64,000 nt of DNA from Triatoma infestans (GCA_011037195.1 JAAEAF010002378.1:1-64000); one strand, 5' to 3'; positions 23,430 to 33,557 are shown, numbered from the stretch's first letter. Notes: generated from the letters alone by a model not told the origin. A program made the numbers and translations.

Positions 23430-23601
23430 TAAGAGATCAGAAGCGAACGTATTGCAAAATTCTTCAGTTATTTTGTGTATTCTTCTACATTCTACGAACA
23501 TTTCATACGCATCACCTGAATTTTCCTGAATACTGAATTTTCATAGCGCTTAGTAAGTTTTTTTATGTATTATATTAATTGCAATTTAAATGAGTGATTA
23601 C

Positions 23602-23774
23602 CACGTTGTGGTTAAAGTTGGACTCGTAGGCATAGTATTTACCAAGTTTCATGTCGATTAGCCATGTTTCCTTCACAAAGGAGAAGTACGGCATGTCTCC
23701 TATCTGTGGTGTGTCATCTGTCCTACCATCATAGTAGAAGAGTCGGCCAAATGTAGTGTATTTGTATTTGGTTG
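23602..23774 (-). CDS. Putative internal exon of an unidentified host gene
   Basis: Read on the minus strand, a pyrimidine-rich tract ends in TTTATTCCAG and is followed by a 173-bp open segment that ends at GTG|GTAATC, a plausible splice donor. The exon begins with two bases completing a codon, then 57 codons without a stop. The peptide includes FGRLFYYDGRTDD, MPYFSFVKETWLIDM and YYAYESNFNHN. It is rich in aromatic residues, with balanced codon use, and clearly GC-richer than the flanks. It has no start codon and is shorter than typical ORF cut-offs. I do not recognise the family, and no adjoining exon is visible within several kb, so introns would be long. It could also be an isolated pseudo-exon. 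Confidence 0.5.
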
Positions 23775-24030
23775 CTGGAATAAATGAGAATGACTTTATT
23801 TAAAGAAATAACATATTTTTTTTTTAGTAAATAATAGTAGTTGACATATTATGTTCTATAAGGATTACTTCTCTTTAATATGTCTCCTATATTTTAATAC
23901 AGGGCACAACTTTGAAATGTGCGTCATTTCTCCTAGCTTTACCATATCTGTGCAGTCAGCATTTCAAGTTTATTAGAAATCATCGGCTATAGATCAGAGT
24001 AATTTTCCGTGATAGCCTACTTCATTTTGT

Positions 24031-24070
24031 GGTCATCGATCGGCTTCGGGCGTTCGCCCATCATCAGGAT
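24031..24070 (-). ncRNA. Hammerhead-ribozyme-like motif (left arm, copy 1)
   Basis: On the minus strand, CTGATGA is followed by one extra T and then GGGC-GAAC-GCCC, a perfect 4-bp stem II. GAAG replaces the conserved GAAA. Stem I (ATC with GAT) is kept. The GAAG change would be expected to reduce or abolish cleavage. Confidence 0.4.
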
Positions 24071-24210
24071 GTTTTTGTTGAACAGTGTAATAACATGCAT
24101 AGAGCAAATACAGTTGATACACTCAACGGTACTATATCAACTGTTGATACACTGTAGTGTATTGTATTTGCTCTGTGCAAGTCTATGTTATTACACTGTT
24201 CAACAAAAAA

Positions 24211-24247
24211 ATCCTGATGATGGACAAACGCCCGAAACCGGTCGATG
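24211..24247 (+). ncRNA. Hammerhead-ribozyme-like motif (right arm, copy 1)
   Basis: Order of elements: ATC (stem I), CTGATGA, stem II region 24221-24233, GAAA, CCGG, TC, then GATG (stem I partner). The core CUGANGA...GAAA...UC matches the hammerhead consensus. ACCGGT is self-complementary, so stem III could form between two molecules. Stem II is weakened here (GGAC facing GCCC), so this copy is probably poor or inactive. Confidence 0.5.
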
Positions 24248-24369
24248 ACCACAAAATGAAGCAGGCTATCACGGAAAATGTCTCTGATGCTTTCCAGCTG
24301 TGTTGTGGGACCACAACCACAACAATCGGCTGTAGATGCCCAATGGTATAGAAAGTAAAGTAAAGTAAT

Positions 24370-24570
24370 GCTATTATTTTTAGGCGGACTTAACCGTCTA
24401 GCTACTAAATTAGGTGTCGTGGACGGGGGCGGAAGAACCTATCTTAACCATTAACATTTTTTAAACGAAAATAAAATTTAGCGGTTTTACGGATGGATTC
24501 GAACTGGGGATCTCCCAGTTACAAGTCCATGGTCATAACCATTACACCAACACTCAGCCCTGACTAAACT
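24370..24570 (-). mobile_element. tRNA-related SINE relic
   Basis: The minus strand has an A-box-like TGGTGTAATGGTTATGACC (24531-24550) and a B box AGTTCGAATCC (24495-24505), at tRNA spacing. A Thr-like TTGTAA lies in the anticodon position. The acceptor ends do not pair convincingly, and the body runs into AT-rich DNA, so I call it a SINE head or tRNA relic and not a functional tRNA gene. Confidence 0.55.
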
Positions 24571-24629
24571 AGTACTTTAGAGAAAACCTTAAGGCGCTGC
24601 TATTTTCCCAAAAACCAGTCAAAAATTCA

Positions 24630-24935
24630 AAATGTTTCAAATAAAAGTGATAGGTATTTTTGAATGTAGATATAGTATACGATGTTTAAAGAAAATCGTT
24701 GAAGCCATTTTTCGAGAAAAATCACGAAAAACTGAAAATTAAAGGAAGTTTGAACTTCCTTTCTTTCAACTTTTCGTTTTTGAGATATCCTATTAAAACA
24801 CAAACACCCAGATCATTGGCCACAAACATTTTTCTCGTATTCAGTATAAAAAAGCTTGTGTTTCCAGGTAAAACACGTTTTTCAAAATTAAGCAAGATCG
24901 TAATACTTCTTCTTACTAAGTGTAAGTAGAAATAA
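24630..24935 (-). repeat. Decayed R1k copy
   Basis: Minus-strand R1k features in order: a TTTCAAATAAAAGTGATAGG segment, an AAAGAAAATCGTTGAAGCC segment, TTTTCGTTTTTGAGATATCC, and a decayed head ending near 24930. It is strongly diverged. Confidence 0.65.
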
Positions 24936-25454
24936 AAATAGCCATAGCTGCAAACTCAATTTGAAATAGCTGTCACATTCACTGTAGTTGGAGAAAGTAA
25001 TTTAGGAAATTGTTATCAAATTTCTTACATAATTTTTATAGAACTTTTTTTTTTTTGTAATTTGTAAATTTAATATGTTAGTAATGAAAAATGAAAGTCT
25101 AATAATTACGTATTTCCGTGGATAGTAGTGTGTCCAGTAAAAAGTGAACGGTAAGAATTGTGTTCGTTAGAAGACGTGTTCATTGCTGAATATGGTGATA
25201 TCTCAGCCACCATAACTACGTGAACACCCATTTCATCTTGCATTAAACTCTGTAATTCCATCAATATTCATTCACCTCGCTTTTCAGTAACCATTCGCCA
25301 TCATTCACTTAGCACATGATTTGTCAACTGATTTTTTTAAATTAATTTCTTTAATTAAATAAAATTTGCGGAATATTATAATACATCCCAATAAGTAAGG
25401 AAATAATCCACTTTATATCTCTCAATTAATAGATTTATCTCTCAATTAATAGAG
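24936..25454. other. AT-rich DNA with no recognisable gene
   Basis: A short tandem duplication (TCTCTCAATTAATAGA twice) lies at about 25417-25453, just before the SINE. Nothing else is seen. Confidence 0.45.
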
Positions 25455-25680
25455 CGAGAAGATTCAAAATTTTTTTTTTTTTTAAAGGCGTTTTTAAAGG
25501 CAACATTGGCGCCCGGTGCCTTCTCAGTGCAATGCCGGCCTTCGGACAGTGTTCTCTCGTTACAGACAACACTGTCCATACCGAACAGTGGGAAGGAAAA
25601 ACTAAGGGCAGCACAGCTGGATTCGAACCTGAGTCCTCCGCATGGGAGTCCAGTACGCTAACCACTTAATTATTCCCTTC
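25455..25680 (-). mobile_element. tRNA-derived SINE
   Basis: The minus strand has A box TAAGTGGTTAGCGTA (25653-25667) and B box GGTTCGAATCC (25619-25629), then a body with CACTGTTCGG and CAGTGTTGTCTGTAACG, and a poly(A) tail seen here as the T-run at 25467-25483. The body resembles the 3' half of the composite SINE at 16.0 kb, so the two families are related. The 76-codon frame across it is accidental. Confidence 0.75.
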
Positions 25681-26027
25681 GCTAGAAACAAAATATAGAA
25701 ATAATAATATTCTTTAGTGAAAGGTGTTTTTTTTATTTTCTATTCTTCCTTCTTTATTATCTTAATTGATTCAGTGTTTTTAATTATTATATAATTATTG
25801 TTTTATCATTCAGATAGATTTTAATATGCCTTTAAATTTATTATTTACCACAAATTAATGTAGGTAGGTATATATTTCGCAACTACAAGAAATTCCACAA
25901 TAACTTCTTCCTAATTATATAAAATTATAGTTATTCTTTTAATTATATGAAATTATAGTTTCAATTTAGTAATATTATAATAACTAATACTGTTATTTCA
26001 AAAATATAAATTTCTAAGAAAGTAAAA
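25681..26027. other. AT-rich DNA with no recognisable gene
   Basis: Nothing identifiable. Confidence 0.45.
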
Positions 26028-26044
26028 ATATCTGGTGTGACACA

Positions 26045-26087
<43 letters not shown>

Positions 26088-26200
26088 TGCCTTTTTCTTA
26101 ATGTTGTTAATTAGAAGAAAATCATTGGGAGTCGTTGTTGAAAAGATCGCGAGAAACTAAAAACAAACAAAATATTAAATACATATCACTTCCGGTTTTG
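26028..26200 (-). repeat. R1k tail fragment with (CA)n microsatellite
   Basis: The inverted tail TATCTGGTGTGACACATTTC leads into a long (CA)n run (26047-26083) that probably grew from the tail hairpin CACACA. Scraps of the third module and a box near 26190 (CACTTCCGGTTTTG) follow. Confidence 0.6.
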
Positions 26201-26639
26201 ATGGCTTTTGACTGTAACCTTAAGTGTTGAAAGCTAGGCACACACTTTTAATTTAACTCGGAAGTTTTAGTTTTCTACTATTTCTTGTCCAATAATATTT
26301 TGTTCATGCCACATACATACATACATACATCCACATAACAGATGATGAAACAATCGCAAAATGCATGACTCACTTTACTTTCTCATAATTTATTAACAAT
26401 TTAATTAAGTTAACACTGCAAACTTTATTCTATTTTGGGATTTTTTTTTTTTTTAATTCAATCTTGGGACTTATTGTAAAACTTTATTTCTAAGTACAAT
26501 ATAGATTGATAAAAACTTATTTTGATCAAATCTTTCTTAGGTATGAAGACTCTGAAGGAATATTAAGTTATAGGTTTTTATCTGTACATTTTAGCATTCT
26601 TGAGTTTAATGGAAATCGTTATTATCGTTTTTCTCTAAC

Positions 26640-27105
26640 TCAATAACCTATACTGAAATTCGCATTTTCGGCTAAACCATTTTCTGCAAATTTGGAATTC
26701 TTCATTATTATTATTATTATTTAATGTATATTAAGATTACCTTATAGTGGAAAAACCAAATATTACACTTTAGGAAAAATATTACTTTAGAAGGAAGCTT
26801 AGTTGCTATTCCCTCTCCCTCCCCAAAAAAACATTGTTCCGTCCAATTGTATCAAACAAAAGTGATACGCATTGATAAATGTATATAGATAGTATATGAA
26901 GTTTAAAAACAATTGTTTGTATTGATTTAGAGAAAATCGCGAGAATCTGACGAAAAAAATAATAACATTTAAGTGATACTTCCGGTTGATGCATTTTGAC
27001 CGAAATCTTCATGACAAATGCAATGGATAGTACCTAAATGGATTACTAAGTTTAAACTTCCTTTGTTTTTCACACACATACAGAGATCATTATTTGCTAA
27101 ACAAT
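26640..27105 (-). repeat. Decayed R1k copy
   Basis: Minus-strand features include AACAATTGTTTGTATTG, a GAGAAAATCGCGAGAATC segment, the box GATACTTCCGGTTGATGC near 26975, and a CTAAATGGATTACTAAG segment matching the first module. It is highly diverged. Confidence 0.6.
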
Positions 27106-27226
27106 CAAGAGATATTTTCCTTGATTTTTGAGATCGTGTAAGATTTTTTTAAACAGAGTTTTCATCGATAATATGTACATATTTTTGGGTAATTTAAGAA
27201 AAAAAAAAGTTTTTAGCGAATGATTT

Positions 27227-27344
27227 TGTAATATATATTTGTGTGAGAGCAATGGGAATAATACTCACCTCTTGCTCGTAATAAAATCAATTATATGCAG
27301 TACATATATTATTTATTACAATGTGAAAAGGGACATACATAACA
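27227..27344 (-). repeat. 3' LTR
   Basis: 118 bp bounded by TG and CA. It shares GAGCAATGGGAATAAT and GGGACATACATAACA with the partner at 28402-28521. The polypurine tract is immediately adjacent at 27345-27360. Confidence 0.75.
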
Positions 27345-27539
27345 TTTCTCCCTTCTCAAACAATCAACGACCCGTCGACTTGTATGCCACCGACCACTTG
27401 TATGCCAAAGTTCCTTATTTTCAAGTGAAAAATTCAAATGCACAATTATATAATTTCGATCTAAGGAATTCCATTGAGAAAACCAAGATGTATTTTTATT
27501 AATTATTTGGAGAGCTGAAGTTCTAGAAAAACGGGCATC

Positions 27540-28015
27540 TGAAAAAAAAGAATAAGGAACTTTGGGAAGGTCAGATGAAAAGTCTTCTTTCTATTATAAA
27601 TTCTAGACATTTGGAGGACTTTGAGAGGCACGCTCAATCTTCAACACGGTTTTTGTTGTATAAAGATTTAGATCACAATCTTCAGTTTTTCAGGTTTTCA
27701 GATTCAAATCATTGTGGTCTCTGTTTAAGTCAACTTCGTTGATTATTTAAATTAAGGTGTGAGCTTCTCTATTTAAATTACTGTCCTTTTCTAGAAAGAG
27801 ATGCGGATCTGTGTCCTCTGAGTAACTCTCGGTCCAAAGAAGACGTCTTTCACTTCATTGCGGACTTTACTATTCTTCTAGAACTTAAGACTTCTTTATT
27901 TTGGCTGTAAGAAGTTATCTAAGACTCAGTTGATTATCCCTCCTAAATTCATCTTCTTTCCAATCACTTCTTAATTATGCACGACACGCCTGGCAATATC
28001 GATCGACTTGTTCAG
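27540..28015 (+). pseudogene. LINE ORF2 C-terminal relic inside the LTR element
   Basis: Read on the plus strand, the pieces RFLLYKDLDHNL, LRCELLYLNYCPF, DLCPLSNSRSKEDVFHF and ILLELKTSLF appear in order. They match the shape of a LINE C-terminal region, where a CxxC-H-C zinc motif follows the reverse transcriptase. The second Cys of the motif is Ser and the last is Asp, and stops interrupt the frame. It lies opposite to the LTR element, so it is probably a nested or captured fragment. Confidence 0.5.
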
Positions 28016-28401
28016 TATTTCAATTTCTAATTTTTTTTTTTTTTATAATTAGCTTACTTTATCTATTTATTTTTCTACTTTTTTGTGTTTTTTTTTTTAT
28101 TTTCCTTTTTTTTGAACTTGTTCAGATTTCACAATAATTGATTAAACATCAACTTCCGGCAGACGGATGACTTATCCATGCTGTATATGTAAGACTAATT
28201 GTATAATAAAGTATATTATTATAATTATTACACTCTACTACTCCATCAAGAGGCTGGTAGATCTTGGGCGAGGACCTCCACTGTTCTGTAAAGAAACCCA
28301 GCGGGCATGCTCCAGGCCTTCCAAAACACAGGAAAAATCATCACATTCCTGCAGCCACTGGAACACCAGAACTCAACCCAAGATCCCACCGCTACCACCA
28401 T

Positions 28402-28521
28402 TGTAATAATTTATTTTATGTGGAGCAATGGGAATAATTCTCACATCTTGCTCGTAAATAAAAGTCAATTATAATGCAATGCATATATTATTTATTTCAA
28501 CGAGAAGGGACATACATAACA
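28402..28521 (-). repeat. 5' LTR
   Basis: 120 bp bounded by TG and CA, homologous to 27227-27344. The tRNA-Leu-type primer-binding site lies next to it at 28382-28400. Confidence 0.75.
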
Positions 28522-28542
28522 GTTTGCATATGTTAATAGAAT

Positions 28543-28544
<2 letters not shown>

Positions 28545-28574
<30 letters not shown>
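28545..28574. repeat. Poly(A) tract
   Basis: A run of about 30 A residues inside the decayed R1k copy. No retroelement body is seen immediately upstream. Confidence 0.9.
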
Positions 28575-28575
<1 letters not shown>

Positions 28576-28919
28576 AGTTGCAGAAAAGCTCGAAACTTGG
28601 TATTCCGTTTAGGTACTATTATCGCATCAGAATCTGAAAATATCGGGCAAAATTGAACCGGAAGTACGACTTACAGTTTTTTTTTTCAAAAACTGCTCTA
28701 ACGATTTTCTTTAATTTTCGCGTACTACACATATATACCTAACACTTTTATTTGGAACATTTTTCAAAAAAAAAAAAACCACTTCTCTCTCTACCTGTCA
28801 AGATTAATAAGTTGATATTTATTTCCAAAATCAAATTTATTTTAAACAAAATGTCATATTTTATAGATATATATAGATAATTGTATTAAATGGAGTAAGG
28901 GAAGTTGGTTCACACCAGA

Positions 28920-29545
28920 TTATTCGTCTGTATATAAAAACACTAGACAACGACAGGTTTTAATGCAATTAGCAATAGATATGTGTGCCAAGTAGTTCTG
29001 TACTATAGTATGTTTCTTTAGAAATTATCTTTATTATCAGCTGTAATTGAATAAAAATGTTTAAATGCCGCTCTCTCTCGATTTATTTCTATTTTCACTT
29101 TTATCTACATATGTTTTATAGTTAGTACTCAATATTAAATCAACATCATATCATAATTCAGTGAGAGAGAATATAGCTTTGGTTATATCGATAGTATGTA
29201 TGTTTGTGACATGTGTTAATAGTATACTCTCTGTCTATATGGTCAGTACTTTCTATTCATCTGTAAATAAACATATGTATAGTGAGCGAGGTGGACCTTT
29301 ACTTCTTTTAACTTCACATATTACACACTCAACTTTGCAACTTTAACCTTTATAATTTAATGACCTACACCAACTATATGCAGGCTTTTGTTTTTCTCTT
29401 GTCGATTATACATATTTTTTTTTTTTTTTTTTTTTTGTAATTTATGTTAATTTTTTTTTTTTTGAGAAACTATATATTAAACATGCATAAACTTTCATTT
29501 TTTGCTCATATTTCATAGAAAGTGAAAAAAAAAAAACAAATTTTT
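28920..29545. other. AT-rich DNA with no recognisable gene
   Basis: Long T-runs at about 29410-29436 and 29453-29463. Nothing else is seen. Confidence 0.45.
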
Positions 29546-30270
29546 ACTTTCTCTTACTCCTAGTAAGAGGAAGTATTGTAATCGTGTCAAATTTTCGATA
29601 TAGAGTTTTCACCGGAAATAATTGAGGTCTACTGAGACCAAAAAAGTTAGTTTTTATAAAATAGTGTGTATGTTTTTTGAGAACAGCATTGCTCAAAAAC
29701 GAAAAATCGTACAAAGTTCAAACTTGATATTCCGTTTACGTATTAACATAGGATCCGACTGTAGGTTATCTACCAAAATTCCTCAACCGGAAGTACCACT
29801 TTACTTTTTTTTTTCTTTTTTTTTTACTTTATGCGATTTTTTTCAAAAAATGCCTACAATGATTTTCTTGAAACTTCTTATATATCAACTACACATACAA
29901 AAAGCTACAACTTTTATTTGAAACATTCCTCCGAGAAAATTCATTTAACGGTACTTTTGAGGGTGCGATAGGGTTATGGGTCCTCTAAAGTGCTATTTCA
30001 CTCTATTACACAATTCTGACGTCCAAATAGTATTAATTAGAATTAAATATGTTGTTGAAATTGCAAGTTTGGAAAAAAAATCAGAAGACCGGAAATGCGT
30101 TCTTACTGAAACGTATTTTTTTTTTTTTTTTTTTTCAGTTTTTGTGATTTTTTTTCCATTAAAAAATTGACGCATTTCATTAAATTTGCTATACAAACTA
30201 TAAAGTTTGGTGTCAATTATAATTTTGGAAACTGGAGTAAGAAAAAGTTGTGTGATTGTTTCACATCAGA
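29546..30270 (+). repeat. R1k repeat with both ends, internally deleted
   Basis: Perfect head hairpin at 29546 and tail TTTCACATCAGA ending at 30270, 725 bp. The first module is intact (CAACCGGAAGTACC) and the second and third are fused by deletion (GACCGGAAATGCG). Confidence 0.85.
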
Positions 30271-30680
30271 TTTTTTTCTCGTATATTTTTTTGGCTGAGA
30301 GCTACTTGGAATAATAAATTTATATTATTATGATTATATGAAATTTATCTGAACTATTATGTACTCGGGATAGATTTAGTTATTGTTCTTCAATATTTAG
30401 CTATGTAATTTTAATCTATTCACACCCTGTTGCTTTCATTAAGGCGCCTTCTTTACACGGACAACAAAAATTCCCCTTGCAGAAAATCTTTTTTTCTATA
30501 CAACAGTAAGGCAGCTTGTGGCCGATCAAATATTTTCTTGCAACGTTTTTAGCTTGATAAATTGTGACTGAATGGTCAACGCAAATACAGTACAGATATG
30601 ATTTTTTATTGACTGAACTTATTTATTACATGAGATAAATAAACTATTTTTTCCATCATTACATATATAAAAAGTAAAAA
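30271..30680. other. AT-rich DNA between two R1k copies
   Basis: No gene is seen. The segment 30420-30600 is somewhat less AT-rich but has no motif I recognise. Confidence 0.45.
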
Positions 30681-31688
30681 TCTGGTGTGAAACACTCACA
30701 CAACTTTCTCTTACTCCAAAATTAATTGGTCTTATCAAAATTATAATTGACAAATTTTTTAGTTTGTGCACCAAATTAATTCAAATACGACGAAATCTGA
30801 AAAAAACCGTTCATTAAAAGCCCACTTCCGGTTAACTAATTTTCTTGAAACTCGGAATTTTGACCATCCATTTATTTCTAATTAATTTGTTTGGATGATA
30901 GAATTGTATAATCAACAATGATCGCACTTAAGAGAATAACATAACCCCGCCCCTCCCCTAAAAGTGCCATTAAATAAATTTTCCTAGAGAAATGTTGTAA
31001 ATAAAAGTTGTAGCTCTTTGCATGAGTATTAATATATCATGTTTAAAGAAAATCCGTCGCAGCCATTTTTGAGAAAATCGCGAAAAAGTGAAAAATTCAT
31101 TTAGTAAAAGTGGTAAAGTAAACGCACTTCCGGTATCCTATTTTTATCAAACTCGGAATTTTCAACAAGATATTTAATTCTAATTAACATTATTTAGATG
31201 TTAGAATTTTTTAATAAACTGAAATAGCACTTAGATGAAAACCTAACCCCACCTCTTCCCCATAAGTGCCCTTAAATGAATTTTCCCAGAGAAATGTTTC
31301 AAATAAAAGTTGTAGCTCTTTGTATGTGTAGCTGATATACCAAGTTTGAAGAAAATCGTCGGAGCCATTTTTGAGAAAATTGCAAAAACGTAAAAAAACC
31401 AAAGTAAAGTGGTACTTCCGGTTGAGGAATTTTGACAGATACGCACTGTCAGATCCCATGGTGATACCTAAACGGGAATATCAAGTTTCAACTTTCTACG
31501 TGTTTTTCGTTTTTGAGCTATGCTGTTCACATACATACATACAGACACACACACACAGGCACAGGCCATTTGCTAAAAACCACCTTTTTGGACTCAGGGG
31601 ACCTCAAAACGGATATTTCCGGTGAAAACTCGATATCGAAAATTTGACACGATTACAATACTTCCTCTTACTAGGAGTAAGAGAAAGT
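30681..31688 (-). mobile_element. R1k repeat, full-length copy
   Basis: Inverted tail TCTGGTGTGAAACACTCACA at 30681 and inverted head hairpin ending at 31688. It is 1008 bp, the same length as the plus-strand reference copy. All three boxes are present (near 30825, 31125 and 31415). A CA-rich microsatellite lies at about 31530-31562. Confidence 0.9.
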
Positions 31689-31741
31689 AAAAATGTGTTA
31701 GGTATTTATATTAATGAATTTATATCAAGTATATTTAAAAA

Positions 31742-32235
31742 GTTAATAGATGTAAACCACTGTAATGTGATGGTTGAGTGTGTTGTAGCACGAGCGGGTT
31801 TGAAAGGGCATATAAGTGAGTAAGTTTTAGTGAAGAGATTATTAAGAAATAATGAAGAAGTCACCAATGCTTACAATAAATAATTTGATTATATTTGAAT
31901 TATTGAATAATTTGAATAACAATTACAAGTTAATTGTAATAAATGAAATGAGCTAGTTAGATTTAAAATACAAATGTTAACTTAAACACTTCTTGGCACA
32001 CTGAATTTAGAATGAGAGTGTGACGTTCTGAATGTAACTGGGTGAATGCTGAAATTAGACTCTTCTTGGTAGTTAAAACCTGCCCTTTATATACGATTTC
32101 TAGAAGGGGTTAAAAGACACAGAATGGCCGAATTCTCCGACCTCTCTTGTAACGGTGCCTTGTACCTGCGTTTTGTCCCTTTGCCAGCCAACTTACAATG
32201 TTTCGTATTTATTAATATTATTAAAATAAATTTAT
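31742..32235 (+). repeat. Dispersed repeat B (LTR-like), copy 1
   Basis: This segment is homologous to the minus strand of 61741-62250. Shared landmarks are ACTGGGTGAAT, AAACCTGCCCTTTATA followed by GAAGGGG and TTAAAAGA, and GCCAGCCAACTTACA. The CTTTATATA stretch resembles a promoter TATA region, so a solo LTR is possible. Two dispersed copies show it is mobile or duplicated. No coding is seen. Confidence 0.6.
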
Positions 32236-32950
32236 TCATCCATCACACCACTTTCTTCGGGCTGAGACTGCTGCACCGACTTTGCCCTCACGTCTCTTTT
32301 AATGTGGGCGAAACGTCAGTTTCAAGTAATGGCGCTTTCACAGTGTCTACATTGAGTTAGTTATATGCTGATGTCTTAAGAACAAAATAACATTCTAAAT
32401 TAAAATAAATAAATAAATAAATAGCAGGGCGCTAATAACCTTAGAAAGTTAATGCGCCCAAAATAAATAAATAAATAAATAAAAACTAAATACCACTTTT
32501 ATATATGCTAGAGAAGTGTTGTCTCAGCGTGCCAAAAAAATATCATCCTGCTTCATTTTAAATATACTTCTCCACCCCCTCCTCAAAACTCAGATACATA
32601 CATCGCCTCCAGGATATTTACATCTCAGTGGTCGTAGCGTTTTCTAGTTTAACATAAGTTCCATGAGAGGAAATGATTTAAAATCTACAAATATAGAAAA
32701 AAAAAAAGTCTGTCCAGTTCTTATACTCGCATCCCTAGAGGTTGTGAAACGTTGCTCTACATTAACTTGATAGTATTACTCTGACGACGGATGATAATCT
32801 GAATCCGGTCAGGAACAACAAAAATAAGCATGATACGACGGATAAATAAAATCTCAGATGTTATCCGGCATTGCGGACTCATTTACATATTCATCCTGTT
32901 ATTAATTAAGAAAAATCTTCTTTTATTTTAAATCAATTTACATACAGACT
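32236..32950. other. Unassigned DNA with (AAAT)n arrays
   Basis: AATA/AAAT tetranucleotide arrays at about 32402-32424 and 32461-32483 lie on both sides of a short GC-richer piece. No gene is recognised. Confidence 0.45.
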
Positions 32951-32963
32951 TTGATTATAAGTT

Positions 32964-33544
32964 TTTTTTTTTTTTTTTCCGAGGGGGAAAACGCCTTATG
33001 CGCGCCAGGGCGCCACCCCTGGTGTGTGGGACCCGCCCCCACTAAAAAACCCCTCGCCTCCCAACTGCGGGACCCCATCCGGAACCGCCGGGTTAGGCAT
33101 AACCTCGGATGGGGCCGCAACACGGCCCCTCCTACTTACTCAGCGGCCAGCGCGCTCCAAGTCCTTCTTTTTTGTTAAAAGCACATCCCTAATATATGCC
33201 GCGATCCATCCCCACTTCTCCCGGCTCTCCACCATACTGGTGACCGCCGATTCCGGGGACCAACCTCCCAACAAACCATCCAGGATCCCAGCGACGGCGG
33301 GCCCATCTATCGCACACGAAAAACGTGTGGTGGGCATCGTCCTGGGCAGCATCGCCGTAGACACACGACGGGCTCCCCGCTATGCCCATCCTGAAGAGAT
33401 AATGGGTAAAATACCCATGCCCCGACAGGAATTGGGTGATATAGTAGTTCACCTCGCCGTGTGGCCTGCCCGTCCACTCCTCGATATTACCAATGAGCCG
33501 CGCCGTCCATCGTCCACGCGTCTCACTTTCCCAGCGGCGCTGCC
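32964..33544 (-). pseudogene. 5'-truncated GC-rich LINE with 13-bp target duplication
   Basis: A sharply GC-rich insert in AT-rich DNA. On the minus strand it encodes the end of a LINE ORF2 (stop near 33189) with WQRRWE-like and FLSGHGYFTHYLFRMGIA motifs, a CVYGDAAQDDAHHTFFVCDRW zinc-type region (one Cys lost) and RWARRRW. A GC-rich 3' UTR and a poly(A) tail (the T-run at 32962-32978) follow. TTGATTATAAGTT flanks it at 32951-32963 and 33545-33557, the target-site duplication of a single insertion. The family resembles RNase H-bearing LINEs of the R1/I/LOA group. Plus-strand frames across it, including one of 174 codons at 33024-33548, are antisense shadows. Confidence 0.85.
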
Positions 33545-33557
33545 TTGATTATAAGTT

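Larger units (their letters stand above)
23995..24324 (+). mobile_element. Inverted-arm retroelement with hammerhead-like motifs, copy 1
   Basis: The left arm (about 23995-24115) is the inverse of the right arm (about 24160-24290), around a short loop. Each arm carries a hammerhead-like motif. The element is flanked by an almost perfect 13-bp direct repeat, ATCGGCT(A/G)TAGAT, at 23982-23994 and 24325-24337. This is the length expected for target-primed insertion rather than cut-and-paste. The right end runs on to GATGCTTTCCAGCTG and CCACAACCACAAC. The same end is seen at 38184, so it is the fixed 3' terminus, while the left end varies. Hammerheads with short palindromic stem III and inverted terminal copies are known from Penelope-like elements, which is my tentative assignment. 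No reverse transcriptase is present. Confidence 0.65.
27227..28521 (-). mobile_element. Small LTR retrotransposon (TRIM-like), minus strand
   Basis: Two related direct repeats of about 118-120 bp, each TG...CA, lie at 27227-27344 and 28402-28521. On the minus strand the right repeat is the 5' LTR. It is followed after one base by TGGTGGTAGCGGTGGGATC (28382-28400), complementary to the usual 3' end of a tRNA-Leu. The left repeat is preceded by the purine tract TTTGAGAAGGGAGAAA, a polypurine tract at 27345-27360. Total length is about 1.3 kb and there is no gag-pol, so it is non-autonomous. The LTRs differ by several substitutions and indels, so the insertion is not recent. I could not define a clean target-site duplication. 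Confidence 0.75.
27120..28919 (+). repeat. R1k copy split by an LTR element
   Basis: The decayed head and GTTTTTAGCGAATGATTT segment lie at 27127-27226. Directly after the LTR element (28522 on) the copy resumes with CAGAAAAGCTCGAAAC, then GAACCGGAAGTACG, and a tail ending TTCACACCAGA at 28919. It is one old R1k copy interrupted at the GT region. Confidence 0.65.

Noticed and set aside
23995..24324. Interpretation of the inverted-arm element as a cut-and-paste MITE.
   Set aside because: The flanking duplication is 13 bp here and 14 and 9 bp in the related insertions, the left end varies and the right end is fixed. This fits target-primed insertion better.
24490..24552. A possible functional tRNA gene on the minus strand with A and B boxes.
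   Set aside because: The acceptor stem does not pair, the anticodon loop is irregular and the sequence continues as a SINE-like body. It is annotated as a SINE or tRNA relic.
32295..32325. GGGCGAAACGTCAG, resembling the second half of a hammerhead core.
   Set aside because: No CUGANGA with a complementary stem precedes it at a suitable distance.
33024..33548. A 174-codon plus-strand open frame, one of the longest in the window.
   Set aside because: It is antisense to a LINE ORF2 end whose minus-strand product has family motifs, a 3' UTR, a poly(A) tail and a target duplication.
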